Positions 11,186 through 22,309 of a stretch of 64,000 bases of DNA are shown here, piece by piece. Within the stretch, counting starts at the first letter, position 1, and each line of letters opens with the position of its first letter. Origin of the DNA: Valencia hispanica (lineage: Eukaryota > Chordata > Actinopteri > Cyprinodontiformes > Valenciidae). A program made the position numbers and the translations under genes. The notes below the pieces were generated by a model. That model had not been told where the DNA came from. It did no database searches and saw only the letters and a list, made by a program, of their open reading frames with translations. The stretch is taken from assembly GCA_963556495.2 (NCBI GenBank), contig OY747711.1, positions 32,688,914 through 32,752,913 on the forward strand. Direction: 5' to 3'.

Positions 11186-12750
11186 TTAATTCTTTAAGGA
11201 GTTGTTGTAGATGATGATGGCTGTGGGCAAGAAGGATTTCCTGTAGCAGTCTGTATTGCGGCGAAACTGAAGAAGCCTCCTACTGAAGACGGTCTGTTGT
11301 TGTATGACAGTCTCATGAAGAGGATGCTCAGGGTTGTCCATAATTTTTTTGATTTTATGAAAAATCCTTCTTTGCATTATCATCTCCAGAGGTTCCACAG
11401 TCGTCCCAAGAACAGAACCAGTCTTCTTTATCAAGTTGTTTAGTCTTTTTAAATCCCTGGCTCTGATGCTGCTACCCCAACAGATGATGGTTGAAGAGAT
11501 TACACTCTCCACAACAGACTTGTAGAAGATCTGCAGCATCTTGCTGCAAACCTTGAAGGACCTAAGCTTCCTCAAGAAGTACAGTCTGCTCTGTCCCTTC
11601 TTGTAGACAGCTTCACTGTTCAGTCTCCAGTCCAGTCTGTTGTCAGGGGGATCTCCGAGGTATTTATACTCCTCAACCACCTCCACTTCTTCTCCCATGA
11701 TGGAAACAGTGTTTGATTTATCTCTGTTTCTTCTGAAATCTACAAAAATCTCATTTGTATCGTTCATATTCAAGGTGAGACAATTGTTTCCACACCATGT
11801 CACAAAGCGGTCCACCAGCTCTCTGTATTCAGCTTCTTGTCCATCTCTGATACACCCGACAATTGCAGAGTCATCTGAGTATTTCTGCAGATGACAGGTC
11901 TCTGATTTGTACTGGAAGTCTGAGGTGTACAGAGTGAAAAGGAATGGTGAGAGTACGGTCCCCTGTGGTGCTCCTGTGCTGCTGACCACCTGGTTTGACA
12001 CACAATTCTTCAGTCTCACAAATTGTGGTCTGTTGGTCAGGTAGTCATTGATCCAGGCGATTGTTGAGGGCTCCACCTGTGTCTTCAGGAGTTTCTGACA
12101 GAGCAAATCAAGCTGAACTGTGTTAAATGCACTGGATAAATCAAAGAACATGATCCTCACAGTGCTGGCAGCTTTGTCTAGATGACAGTGGGTTGGCGAT
12201 AAGCAAACTGCATTGGTTCTGTTTGCTTACTCAGGGGTGCCAACAGGAGTCTCTCCAGGACCTTCATGATGTGGGATGTCAGGGCAACAGGTCTATAGTT
12301 ATTGATGACTGATGGGTGAGTTCTTTTTGGTACTGGAACAAGGTGGGATGTCTTCCACAACACTGGTACCTTCTCCTGAGTGAGGCTAATGTTGAAGAGG
12401 TGCTGCAGAATCCCACAGAGCTGCTCTGCACAGGCCTTCAGGACTCTGGGGCTGACACCATCTGGACCTGGAGCCTTGTTCCGGTTCAGTTTCTCCACCT
12501 GCCTCTTCACTTGACTTTTGGAGACAGACAAGTGGGAGGGGGAGCCAAAGGGGCTAGCAGCATTTCCTGACTTGGTTGAAGTCAAACTTGTGGAATCAGA
12601 AGAGTCCATGGCTGAGGTGAAGGATAAAATATCCGAGGTGTAACAGGAAAGCTGTTGGTCAGAGGAGAGTGGGATGTCTGTCTGGCTGGGGATAGGAGAG
12701 GAAGATGCTGAGCTAGTTCCTGAACTGAACCTGTTGAAGAATGTGTTCAT
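11186..12750 (-). pseudogene. Rex1 reverse transcriptase, frameshifted
   Basis: The N-terminal portion (12178-12750) carries LNRNKAPGPDGVSP and NNYRPVALTSHIMKVLERL. The rest (11186-12160) carries FFDLSSAFNTV (first catalytic Asp), GAPQGTVLSPFLFTLY, and KYSDDSAIVGC as the catalytic box with both Asp residues. DNRLDW and CWGSSI-type C-terminal motifs follow. The two parts are in different frames with a small gap around 12161-12177. The enzyme would copy the LINE RNA at a nicked target. Confidence 0.85.
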
Positions 12751-12776
12751 TTCATTGGCTCTGTCCAGACTTTTAT

Positions 12777-14027
12777 CTATCCAATCCCGTGCTTAAAGCC
12801 TGTGATCTTTTTCATCTCCAGCTTCTTCCTGTATGCCTCCTTGCTGTCTCTGATCTTGACCTTAAGTTGCTTCTGTATACTCCTCAGTAATTCCCTGTCT
12901 CCCTCCCTGAAGGCTCTTTTTTTCTTGTTTAGCAGTTCCTTCAGGTCACTGGTGATCCAGAGTTTGTTATTAGGGAGGCATCTCACTGTTCTGGTGGGGA
13001 TGATGTTGTCCACACAGAAGTTTATATAGTCAGTCACACACTCAGTCATGGCATTGATGTCCTCTCCATGTGCTTGGCAAACAGTCATCCTGTCTGTGGT
13101 TGCAAAACAACCCTGCAGGGCTTCTTCAGCTTCCTGTGACCATTTTCTCACATTTTTCTTTGTAACAGGTTGCCTCTGAACGAGTGGCTTATATTCTGAA
13201 CAGAGAAAAACAAGATTGTGATCTGATTGTCCCAGAGGAGGTCTTGGTTTGGACATGTATGCATCCTTTACATTTGCATAAAATAAATCCAAGGTCCTGT
13301 TTTCTCTTGTAGAGCAGCTGACAAACTGTTGAAATGTTGGAAGTGTAGTAGAGAGCGAGGCATGATTAAAATCACCAGATATTGCCACAAATGCATTGGG
13401 GTGCTGTGTCTGTAGCTTAGCAACAATGGAACTGATGACATCACATGCATTGTCGGCAACGGCTGAAGGTAGAATGTAAACAACTGCCAAAATTACACTG
13501 ATGAACTCTCTTGGTAAATAATATGGACGAAAACTTACTGCCAAGAGTTCGACATCTGGGCTGCAGAGACAACACTTCACAGTAACATGTCCTGGATGAC
13601 ACCATCTGTTGTTGACAAGCACTGCTACTCCACCTCCTTTTCTTTTCCTGCTCGTTTTCAGATCTCTGTCTGCTCGTACAGTCAGGAAGCCTGGCAGAGA
13701 GACCTTGGAGTCAGGGATATGATCCAGCAGCCACGTCTCAGTAAAACACATAACACTGCATTCCCGGTACTCTGGCTGAGTCCTTGTAAGGGCTAGGTGT
13801 TCATCCATCTTATTAGCCAGTGATCTTACGTTGCCCATTATGATCGATGGAAGAGATGGCTTGAACTTTCTCTTTCTCTGTCTCCTTTTTGCTCCTGCTC
13901 TGCATCCATATCTTCTCCTCATCAACTCATCAGGGATTTGTGGGTTCAGATGAGGTATTATTTCAGCTTTTGCGATGTTAATCAGCTGCTCCAGGCTGTA
14001 CACCACATTGTTGCCATGGTTACGCAT
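12777..14027 (-). pseudogene. Rex1 apurinic-type endonuclease domain
   Basis: A 416-residue open frame. A basic segment (RRQRKRKFK, residues ~49-57) is followed by endonuclease motifs in order: GNVRSL (Asn), CFTETW (catalytic Glu), SGDFNHASL, RTLDLFY and the terminal SDHN with the catalytic His. The C-terminal linker with WITSDLKELLNKKKRAF is typical of Rex1/CR1. The frame itself is open, but it ends before the reverse transcriptase because of a short deletion near 12751-12776. It would nick target DNA for retrotransposition. Confidence 0.85.
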
Positions 14028-14372
14028 CAGAACAAGTTATCAAAAAGTGAAAAATGTACAGCAAAATCCTTGCAGCTTCACAGCACCAAAAACTAGAAAG
14101 TATACAGGAAAAAAATATACCAACTACTCACCTACCTATCCAACAATAGGCTACCTGTTTGCTGTTTTCAGCTAATGAATTGTGGAGAATTATGAGCAAT
14201 ATGGTGAAAAAAGTATTGTGCCATACATGCAACCAAGGTCAACTTTACCTACAAGCCAATGTAATTGTTTGAGGTTTGGCCAGTATAGTCTCAAGCAAAA
14301 AAAAAGCACAGATAACTGAGGATCGCTGTGACAAAGCAACTTTTTGTCAAGATATCATCAGGACTAACCAGG

Positions 14373-14587
14373 AGCAGCTGCTCCTGATGTGATCCTCACC
14401 AACCATTGGCTGGATCTCCTCATCCACACACTCAAAAGCTCCACTCACTCACCTCTACGATGCTCAGTCATCAGCCTTGCTCTGAAGCTTAGCTCCTGAT
14501 TCGCACTAGTGCATCACCCCAGAACCGTTCCAGACTCCAGCTGCTTCCTACAGCTAGGAGTTTGATCCAGGCAGCCTGTTGGAGGAG
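14373..14587 (-). repeat. LTR-type direct repeat, left copy (3' LTR, truncated)
   Basis: 215 bp starting AGCAGCTGCTCCTGATG and ending CCTGTTGGAGGAG. It matches 16459-16673 in the same orientation. It is joined directly to truncated reverse transcriptase at 14588. Confidence 0.8.
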
Positions 14588-15502
14588 TCGTTTGAGAACG
14601 GCGCGGACATGCCTGGCGTGGTCCACCTCTGACGTGGAATAGACCAAAATGTCGTCTAGGTAGACGTACACCCACCAACCCAGCATGTCTCTGAGAACGT
14701 CGTTCAGGAAGCGTTGAAAGACTGCTGGGCTGTTACACAGGCCAAAGGGCATGACTTGGTACTTCCAGTGGCCGGTGGGAGTGCTGAACGCCGTCTTCCA
14801 CTCATCACCCTCTCTAATACGGACTAGATTGTATGCGTTCTGCAGGTCGAGGCAAGTAAAGATAGAGGCTTTGGACAGAGAGTCTAACACAGTGTTAACC
14901 AGAGGAAGTGGATGACGATCCTTAACGGTTACTTTATTTAAACCCCGGTAATCAATACAGGGACGGAGGGTCCCCTCCCTCTTTTTAACAAAGAAGAACC
15001 CCACAGACGCCGGAGAAGTAGAAGGGCGGATAAATCTCTGTTCGAGAGCCTCTGAAATGTAGGCCACCATCTGCGCTGTCTCCTCCTGGGAAAGTGGAAA
15101 CAGGATGCCGCGCGGCGGTGCCACCCCTAGCAGGAGATTGATGGCCATGTCATAGGAGCGATGGGGTGGTAGTTGGGAAGCTTTCTTCTTGCTAAAGACT
15201 TCAGCCAGATCCCGGTATGGTGGGGGGATCTCTTCCAGGGCCGGGACTGGATCGACCTCCGTTGCCCTGGTGGACGGTGGGCGGAGACATCGGGGTGAGC
15301 AGGACAGACCCCAGCCGAGGATTTGCTGCGTGGACCAGGAGATCTGGGGTTCATGTGTTCTGAACCAGAGGTACCCCCAGGATGAATGGTGTGGAGCAGG
15401 AAACGATGACCAGGAAGATGATGAGTTCAGTATGATAAACGACCCACATCCGAACCTCGGTGGTGCAGTGTTTGATGGGACTGGGCTGCAGCGGACGTCC
15501 AT
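14489..15502 (-). pseudogene. Gypsy reverse transcriptase, truncated and fused to LTR sequence
   Basis: A 337-residue open frame. Key motifs are [39 protein letters not shown] (first catalytic Asp; the family normally has AYH), [15 protein letters not shown] and [10 protein letters not shown] (catalytic DD). After [14 protein letters not shown] the frame runs into LTR sequence (~14587 downward), so the last ~30 residues are not enzyme. RNase H and integrase are absent. The first ~80 residues read through the protease/RT linker with a shifted frame. Confidence 0.85.
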
Positions 15503-15794
15503 CGATGGAGGTCACCGGTATGGGTCGCTGCAACAGCTGCAGAGGCAGTTGTAGTCTTTCCACCAGCTGAGTGGAGATGAAGTTCTCAGCTGCACCAGTA
15601 TCCAGCAGCGCAGAGCATGTGTGGTCTGGATCAGGGTGGAGGAGCTGGACGGAGAGGAGGAAACGGTTAGGAGTTGTGGTGCCAGATGAAATTCCTCCTA
15701 CCTTCACCTGGCCTGATCTTTTGCCGGCCGGAGTGAGCAGTGACGCAAGGAATGCGCTGGAGACCCACAGTAGGCGCATAATCTCTCTCTGCAC
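15351..15794 (-). pseudogene. Gypsy aspartic protease region
   Basis: A 147-residue frame containing SALLDTGAAENFIS, the DTGA active-site motif of retroelement proteases, followed by a VTSIDGRPL segment. It overlaps the zinc-knuckle frame upstream and the reverse transcriptase frame downstream in other frames, consistent with a broken gag-pol. The protease would cut the polyprotein. Confidence 0.8.
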
Positions 15795-16403
15795 TGTCTC
15801 TCCTTCTCCTCATGGGGCAGATGGTCGAGCTGCATGGGCTCCTCTTGATCCTCCGAATGGGGGCGTGGCGAGGCAGAGCTGGCTTCAGCTGAGCGGAACT
15901 GAAAGGGGCGGTGCGTCGGAGAGGGGGCTGGTTGTTTGGGGCGGCACATTACACGCCGTTCAATCTCGAGAGCCAGGGTCACTGCTGCGTCGAGAGTCTT
16001 GGGAGCCTCCCGGCCGACCATATCATCTTTAATGTAGCCGGCCAACCCCTCCAGGAAGATGGACTTCAGCGCGCCGTCGCCTCAGGACAGTTTGGCGGCC
16101 AGGGTGCGGAATTCGGCGGCGAAGAGGTGAACCGGGTGGTTGCGTTGACGTAGGTGAAGAAGCTGACCCTCAGTGTCGACCTCGCTGCACGGCGGGATGA
16201 AGGTCTTCAGGAGTTCCGCCACAAAACATCGCGTAGTCATTGCGCAAGGGCGACTTCTGATTATAGAGCGCTGCGGCCCACTCCTGGGCTCTTCTGGACA
16301 GCAGCGAGGTGAGCAGGTTAACCCTGTCTTCCCCATCTCCCTCCTCAAGCGTCACCTCACCTCTCTCTCCCCCGGAGGCTCGCCCACCACCTCCTCGCCT
16401 CAT
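15704..16403 (-). pseudogene. Gypsy gag (capsid and zinc knuckle), frameshifted
   Basis: The capsid-like part (LTSLLSRRAQEWAAALY and FAAEFRTLAAKLS) is split over two frames at 16170-16403 and 16082-16348. The nucleocapsid part (15704-16045) ends with CAYCGSPAHSLRHC, a CX2CX4HX4C zinc knuckle. It resembles the Sushi/chromovirus gag lineage, from which the vertebrate PEG10/RTL genes also derive. The frameshifts argue against a domesticated gag gene. Confidence 0.78.
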
Positions 16404-16458
16404 CGATGGGGGTCCAGCCTACAAGGTTCGGCGTTTCCTTGATTCCCATCCTCGGGGA

Positions 16459-16800
16459 AGCAGCTGCTCCTGATGTGATCCTCACCAACCATTGGCTGGA
16501 TCTCCTCATCCACACACTCAAAAGCTCCACTCACTCACCTCTACGATGCTCAGTCATCAGCCTTGCTCTGAAGCTTAGGTCCTGATCCGCACTAGCGCAT
16601 CACCCCAGAACCATTCCAGACTCCAGCTGCTTCCTACAGCTAGGAGTTTGATTCAGGCAGCCTGTTGGAGGAGATCCAGTAGGTACGTCCAGTCCTGCTC
16701 CAAGCTCATCCTCCACCCCTGCTCCTACTAGACCATCGGCTCCAGTCTCGCTCTGCGTTTGGAACATCCACCTTCCCAACAGTGATCTTTGTCTGATCAC
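16459..16800 (-). repeat. LTR-type direct repeat, right copy (5' LTR)
   Basis: Its first 215 bp match the left copy. It continues ~127 bp further, with an approximate outer border near the minus-strand TGATCAGAC at ~16798. Confidence 0.65.
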
Positions 16801-18349
16801 CGTTGTATAACACTTTTAGCTGCTGAATAGACAGTGGAGATGAAGGATGAGAGAGAGTATATTGCAAGCAACAAGTGTTTATTTGTCCACATATTGCACA
16901 ACTCCATGGACAATTAAGAGGATGCCAAGCCCTCCAAAAGCAGCTAAATCACAAGCCAATGACGAATGCAAGCCTTAGCCTCAGCTGTCACAGGTGATTT
17001 GCTAGATGCACAGGTGATTTTAACAAATCCCATCATTTGATCAATTTATGTACAATGTACAGTTTAATAAATACAAATGTATACATTTTACAATTTGATA
17101 TAATCAAATATTTTATCATTTTAACCTTAGCATCTTTATGAAAACAGAGAAGTCTCCGACACTTTCTTCACCTATAGCCTCTTCTGGAACCTTTAAATGC
17201 TGTCTGTACCACACAGGGAAGCATTTGCCCAAAACCCTGGAGAGAACATAGAAAAGTCAGCTAAAAAATCACATATTAACAATCAACTTTATTACACTTT
17301 TACCGCTAAACTTTAGATGAAACATTTGCTCAAGTGCATCGCTTCTGCAAAACACCTGAATAATAAAAAAATGGGTCGTTACCAGGGTTCTGCAGAACTG
17401 AATGGCATGCTTAGATAATTCAGTCCTTTGACTCGTATTTTGGAGCAGAGATGCATGTAAAAGTTGCAGAATGTTTGCTCTTCAGGACTAGACTAGGGAA
17501 CCCCTGCCCAGCAGTCAGATATGTATCTCTTTGTTATTCTAATTTTTTTATGACTCATGAACCCACGCTGGTCATCAAAGTGTCAAAATACACTTCCAGT
17601 GAAATAAGAGTGTATTTTGATATTGTGATTCCTAACACTGTTATATTGGTAGTTTCGAAGTTCGCCTGTTGGGGGCAGCAGATATGCATGAGTTCTGATT
17701 TGGCCTGCTGAGCCACATGAGTTCCAAGCTTCGTGAGAGATCTAATTACCAAAACCTCTGTGAAATGAGACTGCTTTGGGAGGGAAAATAATTATAAAAA
17801 GAATTTGGCTATTTTAAGTCAATGTGTAGCAACATGACGACATTAAATTTGAGCATATGAAATAAATTAGGCCTGATTAGAGTCATAATGGATGGGTTCG
17901 TTTCACCCTTGGGGATCAAATGGATGGATATGTTTGTAGTTCCCTCAAGAGGGGAGAAAGTGTGGGAGAGTTGTTGGAGAATGCTGCATAAAAAAAAGGG
18001 GAATCTGTGACCAGTGGATTTTCTTTGGGGTATATTACGACCAGCTGCTTTCTTGTGTTCACTGGGGATAGTGGCTATTCTCACCAGCTTTCTTTCAGCT
18101 TATGTAATTAGCTCATCCACATACAGGATTGACTATGTAGACATTTGCTTTGCTTTAACAGAACAAAGCAGTAAAACTATTTTTTTCATTCCTTGTTTTT
18201 TTTTCTCATTCCTAAATGCAGCTGCACATCTACCATGGGAATCCTGAATGAAATTATTACAATGATCATACAACTACAAGTTATTAGTTAGCTTTACTCC
18301 TGGGTTTTTTTCCATTTCTACCGCTCAAATCACTCCTAAAGACTGGCAA
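16801..18349. other. Intergenic; short imperfect hairpin, no gene
   Basis: No coding or repeat family is recognised. A 12-bp perfect inverted repeat (TCAAAATACACT at 17583-17594, complement at 17609-17620) with a 14-nt loop may be the core of a small MITE. Otherwise AT-rich. Confidence 0.35.
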
Positions 18350-18511
18350 ATACGGTGCCTTGCAAAATAAAAATAAAAATCAAATTAATTTAATCATTTT
18401 GTTACTGTCACAAACTTATGTAATAGCCCAAAACGAGTAATGCAATATTGTGAGGAGTAAGGAAAATGACAGGTGGCTTTCTATTTCTCCATCCATCCAT
18501 TAACTAAAACA

Positions 18512-19808
18512 TATTTGGCAGCCACCAAAGTTTTTCCACTCAAAAAGATGAGAGATGTCTGCAATTTTCATCATAGGTACACTTCAACTGTGAGATACAG
18601 AATGTAAAACATTTTTTTCCAGGAAATCACTTTGTATAATTTTTAAAGAATGTATTTGTTTAATTGTGCAGAAAACAAGTATTTGGCCAATAACAAAAGT
18701 GTATTTCAATCCTTTGAAAATAACTTTAGTTGGCAATGGTAAAGAGCAAACATTTCCTGTAGGTCCTCACCAGGTATGGTCATACTGTAGCTTGTATTTT
18801 GGCCCATTCTTGCATGCAGATCTTCTCTAGAGCTGTGATGTTTTGAGGCTGTTGCTGGGAACACAGACTCTCAACTCCCTGCACAGATTCTTTAGGTTTT
18901 AGAGGTTTTTGCCCAAAATCTCACAATAAATGGTCCAATTCATCCTTTACTTAATAGAGATCAGTTACCTTTGCAGAAAAGCAGCCCCAAAGCATGATGT
19001 TTCCACCCCCATGCTTCACAGTGGGTATGGTGTTCTTGGAGTGCAACACAGCATTCTTCCCCCTCCACACAAGGTGAGTGGTGTTTAAACCAAAGAGTTC
19101 TATTTTGGTCTCATCTGACCACATGACATTCTCCTGACAATCCTCCTCTGGGTCATCCAGATGGTCTCTGGCAAACTTTAGAAGAGTCTGGACATGTGCT
19201 GGCCCAAGCAGGGAGACTGCAGGATTTTAATCCATGACGAAGTAGTGTGTTACTAATAGTAACCTTTATTACTGTGGTCCCAGCTCTCTTCTGGTCATTG
19301 ACCAGATCCACCCATGTAGTTCTGGGCTGTTTCCTCACTGTTCTCTTGATCATGTGTACCCCATGGGGTGAGATTGTGTATGGAGCCCAAGACAAGGGAG
19401 ATTGTCAGTGATCTTGTATTTATCCGATTTTCTAATAATTAATCCAGCAGTTGATCTCTTCTCACCAAGTAGGTTCCCTATTGTAGATTGGCTCATTCCA
19501 GTCTTTCGCAGGTGTACAATTTTGTCCCTGGTGTCCTTAGATAGCTCTCTGGTTTTGGCCATGGTGGAAGTTGGAGTCTGACTGTCTGAAGGGGTGGACG
19601 GGTGGCTTTTATACAGATAACGAGTTCAAATAAGTGTCATTATTACAAGTAACTAGTGGAGGATAGAAGAGCTTCTTAAAGAAGTAACAGGTCTGTGAGG
19701 GCCAGAATTCTTGCTTGATTGCTAAATATTTATTTTCTGCACCATTATACAAATACATTTAAAAAATCCTATTTACAGTGGGCCAAATCCTTTTTTACCC
19801 CACTGTAA
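18512..19808 (-). mobile_element. Second Tc1-like transposon, nested, internally deleted
   Basis: The right end, read inverted, is ACAGTGGGGTAAAAAAGGAT (19789-19808). The minus strand encodes a recognisable Tc1 transposase start (MAKTRELSKDTRDKIVHL, ~19562 downward) and DNA-binding segments at 19153-19395. Conserved non-coding ends include ATCATAGGTACACTTCAACT near 18572. Part of the catalytic region is missing (~18895-18960). It sits inside the TGCCTTGC-type element. Confidence 0.78.
19153..19562 (-). pseudogene. Tc1 transposase N-terminal half, frameshifted
   Basis: Residues from 19562 downward begin MAKTRELSKDTRDKIVHLRK, the first helix-turn-helix domain of Tc1 transposases, with AGLIIRKSDKYK after it. 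The following frame (19153-19395) continues with [20 protein letters not shown] and [13 protein letters not shown], the second DNA-binding domain. The two frames overlap out of phase. Confidence 0.8.
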
Positions 19809-20235
19809 ATGGTAATGGCATGCATTTGTATAGCACTTTTTCAGTCAGAGAACCAAAAAGTGCTTTACACTACATTTAGTCATACATTTACACGCTGGTG
19901 GTGATGAGCTACATTGTAGCCACAGCTGCCCTAAAGCTTGCTGACATAACTGAGGCTGCCATACACACAGGTGCCACCGGGCATTCTGACCACCACCTGC
20001 AGGGAAGGCGGATGAAGTGTCTTCCCTAAGGACAAAACAACAGAGGTGGATGTAGCAGGGATTCCAACTGGCAACCCACCGGTTACGGGACGAACTCCTG
20101 CCACCTGATCCACGGTCGCCCCTAATCCACAGTACAGGGAGAACATGCAAACTCAATGCAAAAAGACCCCTGGCAAGGATTAAAACCCAGGACCTTCTTG
20201 CTACAAGGCAACAGTTCTACCAACTGAGCCACAGA
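19809..20235 (-). repeat. SINE/LINE-tail-like interspersed repeat
   Basis: Two modules are visible. One reads TTTGTATAGCACTTTTTCAG then AAAGTGCTTTACACTACAT, like fish retroposon tails. The other (~20135-20230) reads GGGAGAACATGCAAACTC ... AGGACCTTCTTGCTACAAGG, the reverse of the tRNA-like block seen at 57003-57230. It lies between the second Tc1 and the resumption of the outer Tc1. Confidence 0.5.
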
Positions 20236-21440
20236 TGGCTTTCTAATTTTCTACAAAAAAATGAAAAAAATCTTTGCACAGCCAGCTTTCTCTGCACTTC
20301 AAGCCTTTACTGGTCTCTACCAGGTCTGTACCTATTTGCTGTTCTTCTCTGTCAGATTGGAGAGTGGATGGCAAGCACATCTGAAGATGGAGACCCAAAT
20401 CTTGCCACAGATTCTTAATTTAGATTTTGATGTGGACTTTGTTAGGGTCATTTTAATGCATTAAAGTGCTTTGTGCATGCCAATGTGTCTCTGGCTGTAT
20501 GTTAAGCGCTCGTGGCCTGCTAGAAACTGAACCTCTGCCCTAGTCTCAAGTCTTTTGCAAGTTCTAACAGGTTTTTTCTTCAGGATTTCCCTGCATTTAC
20601 CTCCATCCATCTTCCTATCATATTAAACCAGCTTCCCTGCCCCTTGTGAGGATAAGGATCAGCATGATGCTGTCACCACCATGCTTCACAGTGAGGATAG
20701 TGTGTTTAGGGAGGTTTGCAGTATTAGTTTTCTTCTACACAACATTTTGCAGTAATTGAGACCAAAATGTTTATTTATGGTCTTCTTTAATCGAAGCACC
20801 TTATTTCACTTGTTTTCTGTGTCCTACATGGCTTGTTTCATATTTGAACACCTGCTTTAAATATTTTCATAGCATTATCCCTGACCTCTTTGTTGTGTCT
20901 TCATGAAACTGTTTGTTAATAATGTTCTGCAACAAACCTCAAGACATTCAGAGACACTCATTGAGATTAAAGATTAGTGAGCTTGATTTAGAAATTAGAT
21001 GACTTCTGAGAGCTACTGGCTGCACTGAATTTTATTTAGGAGAATCAAAATGAAGGGGGCTGAATACATCTGCAAATGTTTTTTTCTTCAATTAAACAAT
21101 TATGCACAACTTTGTGATAGTCTGTCACATAAAATCCTTATAAAGTACATTTAACATTTGTGGCTGTAAGATTACAAGTTGTAAGAAAGTTAAATGATGT
21201 AAATAGTTAAGTAAGGCACCGTATAAGCCTGACAGAAATATTGTGTAACAGAATGGACTTGGGATTACTTGAACTACTTATCTGCACATAAATCCCCAAC
21301 AAATCAAGAAGTAACTCTGCAGCCCTGTCAGAATAACAGCAGGACTTTTAATACATCTCAAGGGAAGAAGAGCTCTTAGGAGAGCATGCTGAAACAATGT
21401 GTCAATAAGGACCAGCATGCCACATGTTCTGGGAGAACTC

Positions 21441-21557
21441 TGTGTGTGTTTGTGTGTGTGTGTGTGGGGGTGTGTGTGGGTGTGTGTAGGTGTGTGTGTA
21501 GGTGTGTGTGTGTGTGTGTGTAGGTGTGTGTGTGTGTAGGTGTGTGTGTGTGTGTGT
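21441..21557 (+). repeat. TG microsatellite with GTAGG interruptions
   Basis: TG repeats interrupted several times by GTAGG and GGGG. Cysteine/valine-rich frames across it are artefacts. Confidence 0.95.
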
Positions 21558-21917
21558 AATGTTATCCAGAGGCAGAACCACGAGTATATGTAAATACAGT
21601 TACTTGGTGGAATATCAAACCTCTTTCCAAGGACAAAAGACACATCTCAGTAAACAAGCATTCAACCACCAAAGCCTTGTACCTCATAAATATTAAATCA
21701 GGCACTTTGAATACTATCTCTTTGGTGTTAGGAGGCTCTACTCTGGATTCTTCCCATTTGCTGTGATTTATTCGCAGGTGCATGTGCCTCTTTGATGTGC
21801 TGAGTTGAGAGGTTTTGCACCTGTTAGAGGGAGAGAAAAAAATGCTTTGAAAACGAGGTGGATTTGCCAGACAGTCAAAAGAACACCAACAGAAGGAAGA
21901 TTTGTGTTACCACGGCA

Positions 21918-21921
<4 letters not shown>

Positions 21922-21989
<68 letters not shown>
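21922..21989 (+). repeat. GT microsatellite
   Basis: About 33 nearly pure GT units. Confidence 0.97.
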
Positions 21990-21990
<1 letters not shown>

Positions 21991-22309
21991 TGCTTGTGCG
22001 TTCATGTGCGTGTGCACCTCTCTAAAAGGTTGCAATGCTGTTTTGACATACTCCGTTGTATTCAGCAGAATTACTTGTGTCAAATATGACAGATTTAGGT
22101 TGTGCAATTTATCCTTCTATTCAATAATGAGAGGACTTGTGATAGAATTGGACTGAAGATTTAGTGGTTATTCTTTATTCTTCTGCCAGTTACAACTAAT
22201 GTTTTTGCTTTCTTGATTTCCTGTTCTTCTTGTGTCTTTTTAATGAGATGTCAACGCCTCAGACTTATTTACAATGCTGTGACAGAGTATTTGCTCTTTT
22301 ACATTTTCT

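Larger units (their letters stand above)
11111..14040 (-). mobile_element. Rex1-type LINE, nearly full length
   Basis: The 3' end is a CAATT-repeat tail (11111-11131) preceded on the minus strand by the TTTCCCTCTGGGATCAATAA block typical of Rex1. Endonuclease (12777-14027) and reverse transcriptase (11186-12750) follow in the expected order. Three reading frames are used, so at least two frameshifts or deletions have hit it. The 5' border is not sharp; 14041-14372 may include its leader. Rex1 is a CR1-related family common in teleosts. Confidence 0.87.
14373..16800 (-). mobile_element. Ty3/gypsy (Sushi-like chromovirus) retrotransposon, internally deleted
   Basis: Direct repeats of 215 bp at 14373-14587 and 16459-16673 differ at about five positions (~97.7% identical by eye) and are taken as parts of the two LTRs. 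The right copy continues to ~16800. Between them, on the minus strand, are gag, an aspartic protease and the first part of reverse transcriptase. RNase H, integrase and any chromodomain are missing, and the left LTR lacks its upstream part. A deletion therefore fused reverse transcriptase directly to LTR sequence. There is no env gene. LTR ends, primer-binding site and target duplication could not be fixed. Confidence 0.78.
18350..21225 (-). mobile_element. Tc1-like transposon, decayed, containing two nested inserts
   Basis: The left end ACGGTGCCTTGCAAAA (~18352) and the inverted right end TACGGTGCCTTAC (~21225) form a terminal repeat of the TGCCTTGCAAAAGT type. The right portion (~20236-21225) carries minus-strand Tc1 transposase remnants, e.g. 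TCTTGCCACAGATTCTTAAT, CCTCTGCCCTAGTCTCAAGT and CACCACCATGCTTCACAGTG. GTGGCTTTCTA before the insert (~18474) and ATGGCTTTCTA after it (~20236) mark the interruption. No open frame survives. Confidence 0.7.

Noticed and set aside
14373..16800. Endogenous retrovirus or domesticated gag gene
   Set aside because: No env, and reverse transcriptase and gag are of the Ty3/gypsy chromovirus type. Gag is frameshifted, so not a domesticated gene.
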